NCBI GenBank assembly: GCA_928212115.1
Contig: CAKMRJ010005745.1
Coordinates: 103,218,299 to 103,282,298, forward strand
Direction: 5' to 3'
Source of the DNA: Lactuca virosa
Taxonomy: Eukaryota > Streptophyta > Magnoliopsida > Asterales > Asteraceae
Length of the DNA: 64,000 bases
Part shown: positions 58,317 to 64,000 of the stretch, piece by piece
How positions within the stretch are numbered: the first letter of the stretch is position 1
Layout of the letters: every line of letters begins with the position of its first letter
Position numbers and translations under genes: made by a program
Notes under the pieces: model-generated
Databases searched by the model: none
Seen by the model: only the letters and a program-made list of their open reading frames with translations
Told to the model about the DNA's origin: nothing

Positions 58317-60621
58317 ATGGTGACGCTACGCACTAGACCAGTTGGCAGTTCAGGTGCCGGTGAGGGATCAGGCTCGGGCTCAGGAGTCAGGCAGCTCGAT
58401 GAGCAGATGAGAGAGTTCATTTCATCTGAGGTCACGCGTAGTATATTGGACCAGACTCCTGTGATCTTCGATACGGTCAAGGAGGGCATCTTGGAGATCC
58501 TTGACGAGAGGTTGGGTGCATTCCGCACCGAGATGGCGGCCATGCTAGGGGCACGCACGATAACATTCAGGGAGTTCCGAGCCTGTGGAGCTCCAGATTA
58601 TCATGGGGCTCAGGACCCCATTGCTAGCAGCAGGTGGTTGGCTGATGTCGCCAATGCCTTCCGTACTAGCCGTTGTCCCGATGGGGACAAGGTCCGACTT
58701 GTTTTCTGCCTTCTGAAGGACAGGGCGCGTGATTGGTAGGAGGAGGTTGGACATGTCATTGGAGATGATGTAGCTCTTGATGCGATGACCTGGAGTGACT
58801 TCTTGGATAGGTTTAAGACCGATTTTGCAGCTGTGATTGAGGTGCAAAAGCTTGCTAGGGAATTCTAGGATCTCCGGCAGACTAATGAGACGGTGACTGA
58901 GATCACCGCCAAGTTCAGGGAGAGGGCCCTTCTTGTCCTGCAGTATATGGTGGACGAGGAGATGAAAAAGGTCTGATATCATGAGATGCTGCGGAGTGAT
59001 ATCCACCAGTTTGTGATCCGATCCAGCTGCAAGACACTGGAGGATATGATAGCGAGGGCTCGGGAGAGGGAGATTGATTTAGAGATGGAGAGGAAGAGGA
59101 AACCAGATGTTGCGTCTGGTATGGAGGGTTCGGACAAGAATCCCAAGGTGGATTCATGAGGGAAGAGCCAGCATGGTCGAGGCCGCTGCAGCAAGTGTGG
59201 TAGGACGCATGAGGGGACGCGTAGGGCGGGTAGTTCGGGTTGCTTTAAGTGTGGCCGAACTGGTCATGTCAGCAGGGATTGTACTGCTACCACCACCACC
59301 CCTGCAGTATCTGATCTGATTTGCTTCCAGTGCAATCAGATGGGCCACAAGAGGTCCCAATGTTCGAGTTTGGCAGCAGCAGGACGGGTGGCGGCACCCA
59401 CTCCTGCTACATTGAGGATTACTGATGGCCGTCAGGGCCGGACAGAGGCGCCTATGGCGAAGAGTAGAGCCTTCCAGCTGACAGCAGAGGAGGCACGTGC
59501 AACTCCCGATGTGGTGACGGGTATGTATCTTCTCCTTATCTCTTTATTTATATTGATTGTTGCTTATGTTTATGTGTTTCATTATAGGATCGTTCCTTGT
59601 GAATGGTATATTTGCTCTGGTATTATTTGATTTGGGGGCTACCCGATCTTTTGTGTCGCTCACGCTCAGCAAGCGATTTGTAGGAGCTCCAGGGGAGCTG
59701 GACTACCCACTTGATGTAGAGATAGCAGATGATAGGACCGTTCGGGTTGCGAGGGTTCATCGGGGATGTACGCTGCAGTTGTTTGATGAGCAGTTTTCTG
59801 TGGATTTAGTCCCCATTCCCCTGCGCGGGAATAAGGTTATCATGGGGATGGACTGGTTGAGCCCCAACGGGGCAGTGATCGACTGCGAGCAGCAGCTAGT
59901 GCGAGCTCGGACCCCAAGTACGGGAGGGTTAGTGATCCAGGGTGAGAGGCCGCGACATGGGCTGACTTTGTGTTCAGCAGCGAGAGCTAGGCGCTACCTT
60001 CCGCAGGGTTGCGCAGGTTATGTCGCCTATGTTATGGATACCCGGGATAAGGGTAAGGCGACCGTGGATGATGTACCGATCATACATAAGTATCCGGATG
60101 TGTTCCTGCAGGATTTTCCTGGGGTACCTCTAGAGAGGCAGTTAGAGTTCAGGATTGACCTAGTTCCTGGTGCGGCTCCGATAGCCAAGGCACCATATCG
60201 ATTGGCTCCTCCCGAGATGCAGGAGTTGTCTACACAGCTGTAGGAGCTGTTAGACAAGGGATTTATCTGGCAGAGTAGTTCGCCATGGGGAGCCCTGATC
60301 CTGTTTTTGAAGAAGAAGGACGGGTCATATCGGATGTGTATAGATTACCGAGAGCTGAATAAGGTAACGCTGAAGAACCGTTATCCCCTCCCGAGGATTG
60401 ATGATTTATTTGACCAGCTTCAGGGTGCATCTTGGTTCTCCAAGATTGATCAGCGATCGGGTTATCACTAGATGTGAGTCAGGAACGACGACGTGCCGAA
60501 GACAGCCTTTCGGACTCGCTATGGTCACTATGAGTTCGTGCCGTTTGGGCTCACCAATGCTCCTGCCGCGTTTATGGATCTCATGAACCGCGTGTGCAGA
60601 ACGATGTTGTACCGGTCTGTA
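58317..60621 (+). pseudogene. gag-pro-pol of element E, cut in RT by solo LTR G
   Basis: I choose ATG 58317 (MVTLRTRPVG) over 58296 because the family starts there. Gag: FRTSRCPDGDKVRLVFCLL, then zinc knuckles (CFKCGRTGHVSRDC and CFQCNQMGHKRSQC intact; CSKCGRTHEG with its last Cys lost). A putative intron (59521-59587) separates gag from protease, whose catalytic Ser is Leu (FDLGATRSFVSL, TTG at 59632). RT begins at 60241 (FLKKKDGSYRMCIDYRELNK, PLPRIDDLFDQL). In-frame stops: 58737, 58866, 58974, 59157, 60241, 60469. After the G insertion it resumes at 63996. Confidence 0.85.
59521..59587 (+). other. Putative 67-bp intron at the gag-protease junction of E
   Basis: G|GTATGTATCT to TTTCATTATAG|GA, T-rich. 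Upstream frame and downstream frame differ by one base and are rejoined exactly in phase if it is removed. Read unspliced, a hydrophobic stretch and then a stop (about 59628) would result. Confidence 0.6.
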
Positions 60622-61140
60622 ATAGTTGTGACAACCGTCAAAATTGAGTCAAGTCAAAGTCAAACAAAGTCAACAAGTCAAAACCAATCGACTCAATTAA
60701 CCCTTGTATATTAGGGTTTACACTATGTAATTACTGTACAATGCAATATTTTAATGAGAGAAACATTATTTGGAAAGTTCGTGTGTTGAATTTCCTAAGT
60801 CTCAAATGCAGTAAACATTGAACCAAAACGATAAAAAAAAAATTATTGCACACTCATCGGGAGTGTGTACGACACTAAAACACGGTTTAACGGGGTTTAC
60901 GAACCTTGCGTTGTGAAGCCGGACACTCAAATTAATCACAAACGAAACCTCTCTAAATCGTTTTCACTCTATCTCTTTCTATTTGAAATCTCTCCCAAAT
61001 CTCTCTCAAAAGTTACTTTAACTTTTTGTAATCTTTCGGGCCATCCCGACCCTTAACCGGGTCAAAAACCACTTGAAACGGGGTAAAAACGGGTAAAATA
61101 ACCTTAAGGAACCAAAACCCTCCTATTAGAAGCAAAAACT

Positions 61141-61290
61141 CTCATGAGAAGCCTCTCAGGACCGAAGTCTCTCATGAGAAGCCTCTCAGGACCGAAGCCT
61201 CTCATGAGAAGCCTCTCAGGACCAAAGCCTCTCATTAAAAGCCTCTCAGGACAGAAGCCTCGCATGAGAAGCCTCTCAGACAGCCCATGC
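61141..61290. repeat. 30-bp tandem repeat in solo LTR G
   Basis: Five units at exact 30-bp steps (61141, 61171, 61201, 61231, 61261), CTCATGAGAAGCCTCTCAGG and ten more. Because 30 is a multiple of three, it makes a repetitive frame that is not a gene. Confidence 0.93.
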
Positions 61291-63054
61291 GAGAGGTCTC
61301 ACAGACGGCCCCTTTTTACCGGTTTTTCGACTACGACTTCGTTTTAACTCCGTTTTTCATTATTTTAACTTGGGATTTTCACCCAAAACTTTATTTTATA
61401 AACTAAGGCCCCAAAATATATAAATCTCCAGGGTTTTTATAAAAATGTATTAAAAGAATTGGTGGTTGGACTAATTATTGAGGGAATATTTGCTTTTCCT
61501 TATTTTATGACAAAAGCAAGCCACCACCACCTCACTCTATGATCAGCCATTCTTTCCAACCACCCCTTGTCTCCTTGGGGGACCTTTACACCCTATCTCC
61601 AGCTCTTCCCACGTTCTAAGAGCTGGAGGATTGGTCATCTCTCCTCATTCTCCTTAAAAGCCCTTTCATTCTACACTTAGCAACCAAGAACACTCTCCAA
61701 AATTCTCTCATCTTTTCTCTCAACTTCAAAAACTTCAAGGCTTTCTCCAGGGATTTCTTTCTTCAATTAGTAAGTATCTTCATCATTCACATAATTATTA
61801 AACTCCATTCTACTCAAATCATTGATATCTTACACAAATTCCATCTTATTCGGTGTTAGATTCTCGAATCATCAAGACATCTTCTTAGTGTTCTTGGGTT
61901 GAACACTTCCTCTCTCTCACTTTCATCTACTGAAACCACATAAGGTGAGTTCATACCCCTACATTTACATGTTTTCTTAAGTTTTAAGGGGGGGAATACA
62001 AGTAAAATCATCAAGAACACAATTAAACTTTTTCTAACAGATTACATCAGAAAAGATGGACTTCGATCACGGACTGTTTTGGTCAACTTAAATATTTTAG
62101 TTTTCAAAACTGTTCCAGGTGCAAGTAGTTCAAACTCGTAGCTTTAAAATGACTACTTGCACATCTCCATATGATTTTTCTACAATTTATGGTGATTTTT
62201 ACAAAACTGCCTATCATTTCAGAGGCAAACCCGGACCAGTCTGTGATTATGAACATTTTCACCACTGTTAGAGATCACTAAAAATCATGATAAAATTTAC
62301 GAACAAACTAGACTCATATTCCAAACTCTCAGAATTTGCGGATTTGGATTTAGAGCTTTGATGATTTTTCTATAAATTTTCTAAGAACAGTAACAGAAAC
62401 TGTATACAACAAAAAGTTGCTGTCAATTTCATTTCACCTTGTAACATGTTGAGCAAGGTGTATATCTTTATGTGATTATATGTTATTGCAATATATGACA
62501 TTTTTTCTTAATATTTAGACACATCAGTTTACAAATGGATTTGGACATATTGAATATAAAGAATAACAAGTGATTATAATCAAAGTACAACCGATATATT
62601 CAAACATTTAATAAACTATTTTGAATATAGTTTGCATACATTACTACGTACTACCCTTGGTTGATAAACTATAATAGGTATAGTTTATGATACATTACAT
62701 AACACATACATTTAAAAAGGGTACATTTATACAAAGAAGATTTTCATTAAGCAAGGTACGGCCATACGGTACCAAGTTTTCATTACACTACACGTAAATT
62801 CGTTAATGACTTCTGTGAGACATTCGATTCAATTTACAAATAAGTCCTGTATTATAACCAGAGTCTCCTCGAGGGAGAGCGTGATACTTGTGTATAGATC
62901 TATATTGGGTTTGACAAACCCACACCTTAGCTGCATGCAACGGCTAGACCGACAGGTCTGGGGTGACAAATGTCATAACATTTCCGACGCCTGAAGAACG
63001 TCGTTTCATGCCAACTAGGTCATAGCATGGTTATAATAACTCACATGTGGTATT

Positions 63055-63690
63055 AACAAACATAGAATTTACGGGGATTTCACTAAAATCAAACGAGTTT
63101 ATGTCGATTTAAACATGCATTGTTTTACTATAAATATAACAAATTACTTGTACATTTCGGTCTTTGGGTTTTAAGACTACATTTACACATTAAGGAAAAT
63201 ATTGGATTTTCTGGAACGAACACTACTTTTACAAGAAAAGGCTTTCATAAACTCACATTAAATATAAACAAACATAGAATTTACGGGGATTTCACTAAAA
63301 TCAAACGAGTTTATGTCGATTTAAACTTGCATTGTTTTACTATAAGGAACGAACACTACTTGTACATTTCGGTCTTTGGGTTTTAAGACTACATTTACAC
63401 ATTAAGGAAAATATTGGATTTTCTGGAACGAACACTACTTTTACAAGAAAAGGCTTTAATAAACTCACATAAAGTATTAATGAATATTGGAATTTACGGG
63501 AACTTCATTAAAATTAAACGAGTTTATGTCGATTTAAACTTACATTATTTATTATAAGTAAGAAAAGTTACTTATACATTTCGGTCTTTGGATTTAAGAC
63601 TACATATACATTTTAAGGAAAATATTGGATTTTCTAAAACAAATAATACTTTTATAAACGAAAGGCTTTTAATAATACTAAACAAAAGCT
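63055..63690. repeat. ~212-bp tandem repeat in solo LTR G
   Basis: Three copies starting at 63055, 63267 and about 63480, each with GAATTTACGGG, GAGTTTATGTCGATTTAAAC and TACATTTCGGTCTTTGG. The first two are closest; the third is more diverged. Confidence 0.88.
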
Positions 63691-64000
63691 TATGAACTCA
63701 CCAACCTTTGTGTTGACATTTTTTTCAAACAACTTGTATTCTCAGGAAATCATTAAACATGTAACCAAGTGCATTTGAGGATGGGACGCTAAGGCGTCTA
63801 CTATTTCATATTTTGTCAACATAATGTAATTGATTCGTAAACATGTAATTCATACAATGATGTAACTTTTTCAATTATATATATGTTGGTTGGGTTTGCT
63901 TGAATTACTATTACAATTGTTGTTATGATACTATACATGAAGTCCTCCACCCCCGGACATTTCCGCCATCCTTGGTCTGGGGGTGTGACAATAGTCTTCA

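Larger units (their letters stand above)
60627..63990 (+). mobile_element. Solo LTR G (element A family), 3.36 kb
   Basis: TGTGACAACC to GGGTGTGACA, flanked by a perfect 5-bp duplication ATAGT (60622-60626 and 63991-63995) within the RT sequence of E; the uninterrupted sequence is visible at 53245-53262. The end and the 62880-63050 region match element A's LTR in reverse. No primer-binding site or interior, so it is the product of LTR-LTR recombination. Confidence 0.92.

Noticed and set aside
59521..59630. Hydrophobic stretch after gag of E as a transmembrane segment
   Set aside because: It is the unspliced translation of the putative intron and ends in a stop; the frame rejoins when the intron is removed.

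Overview
This window is plant nuclear DNA made almost entirely of nested, decayed retrotransposons. I see no intact host gene, no rRNA or tRNA gene and no CRISPR array. Long-LTR Ty3/gypsy elements primed from initiator tRNA-Met, Tat-lineage gypsy elements with antisense genes, a Copia element with a large extra ORF, an L1-type LINE, a hAT MITE and (TA)n tracts point to a large eudicot genome. The element families look like those of Asteraceae such as lettuce, but that is an impression and no search was run.

Left third (1-22591). Gypsy element A lies on the minus strand: partial 3' LTR (1-1470), short decayed interior (1471-5894), 5' LTR (5895-22591). A 12.85-kb Copia element (6099-18949, 5-bp target duplication AGGTA) is inserted in that 5' LTR. 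The Copia carries broken gag and pol and, downstream, a ~1250-codon extra ORF with its own TATA box and leader. A contains five copies of a ~200-bp hairpin repeat whose loop is the best conserved part, and a hAT MITE with an 8-bp target duplication.

Middle (22592-41747). Tat-lineage element C (minus, 22592-29662) was split by A. It keeps PR-RT-RH-IN remnants and, on the opposite strand, a gene broken by an intron. A relative, element B (31750-41747), keeps gag and the same antisense gene with an intron at the same place, but has lost RT-RH-IN; a solo LTR (F, 33902-36197) sits inside that gene.

Right (29663-55355 around B). Element D is a minus-strand gypsy derivative with little or no coding capacity. 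It has a left LTR, an interior split by B and by an L1 LINE (42928-48427), a middle LTR (51243-54799) with interior sequence on both sides, and a second interior piece. A 1.48-kb foreign pol fragment sits in the middle LTR between two 211-bp direct copies of LTR sequence.

Far right (55356-64000). Element E (plus) is the coding relative of D: a 2.07-kb LTR, a leader shared with D, and a gag-pro-pol frame with six in-frame stops and a putative 67-bp intron. A 3.36-kb solo LTR of A's family (G, 60627-63990, target duplication ATAGT) interrupts its RT, which resumes in the last bases.

Inferred order of events: C first, then A into C, then the Copia into A; D beside C, then B and the LINE into D, F into B, E into D, and G into E. 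Nothing here looks able to move on its own proteins as it stands.
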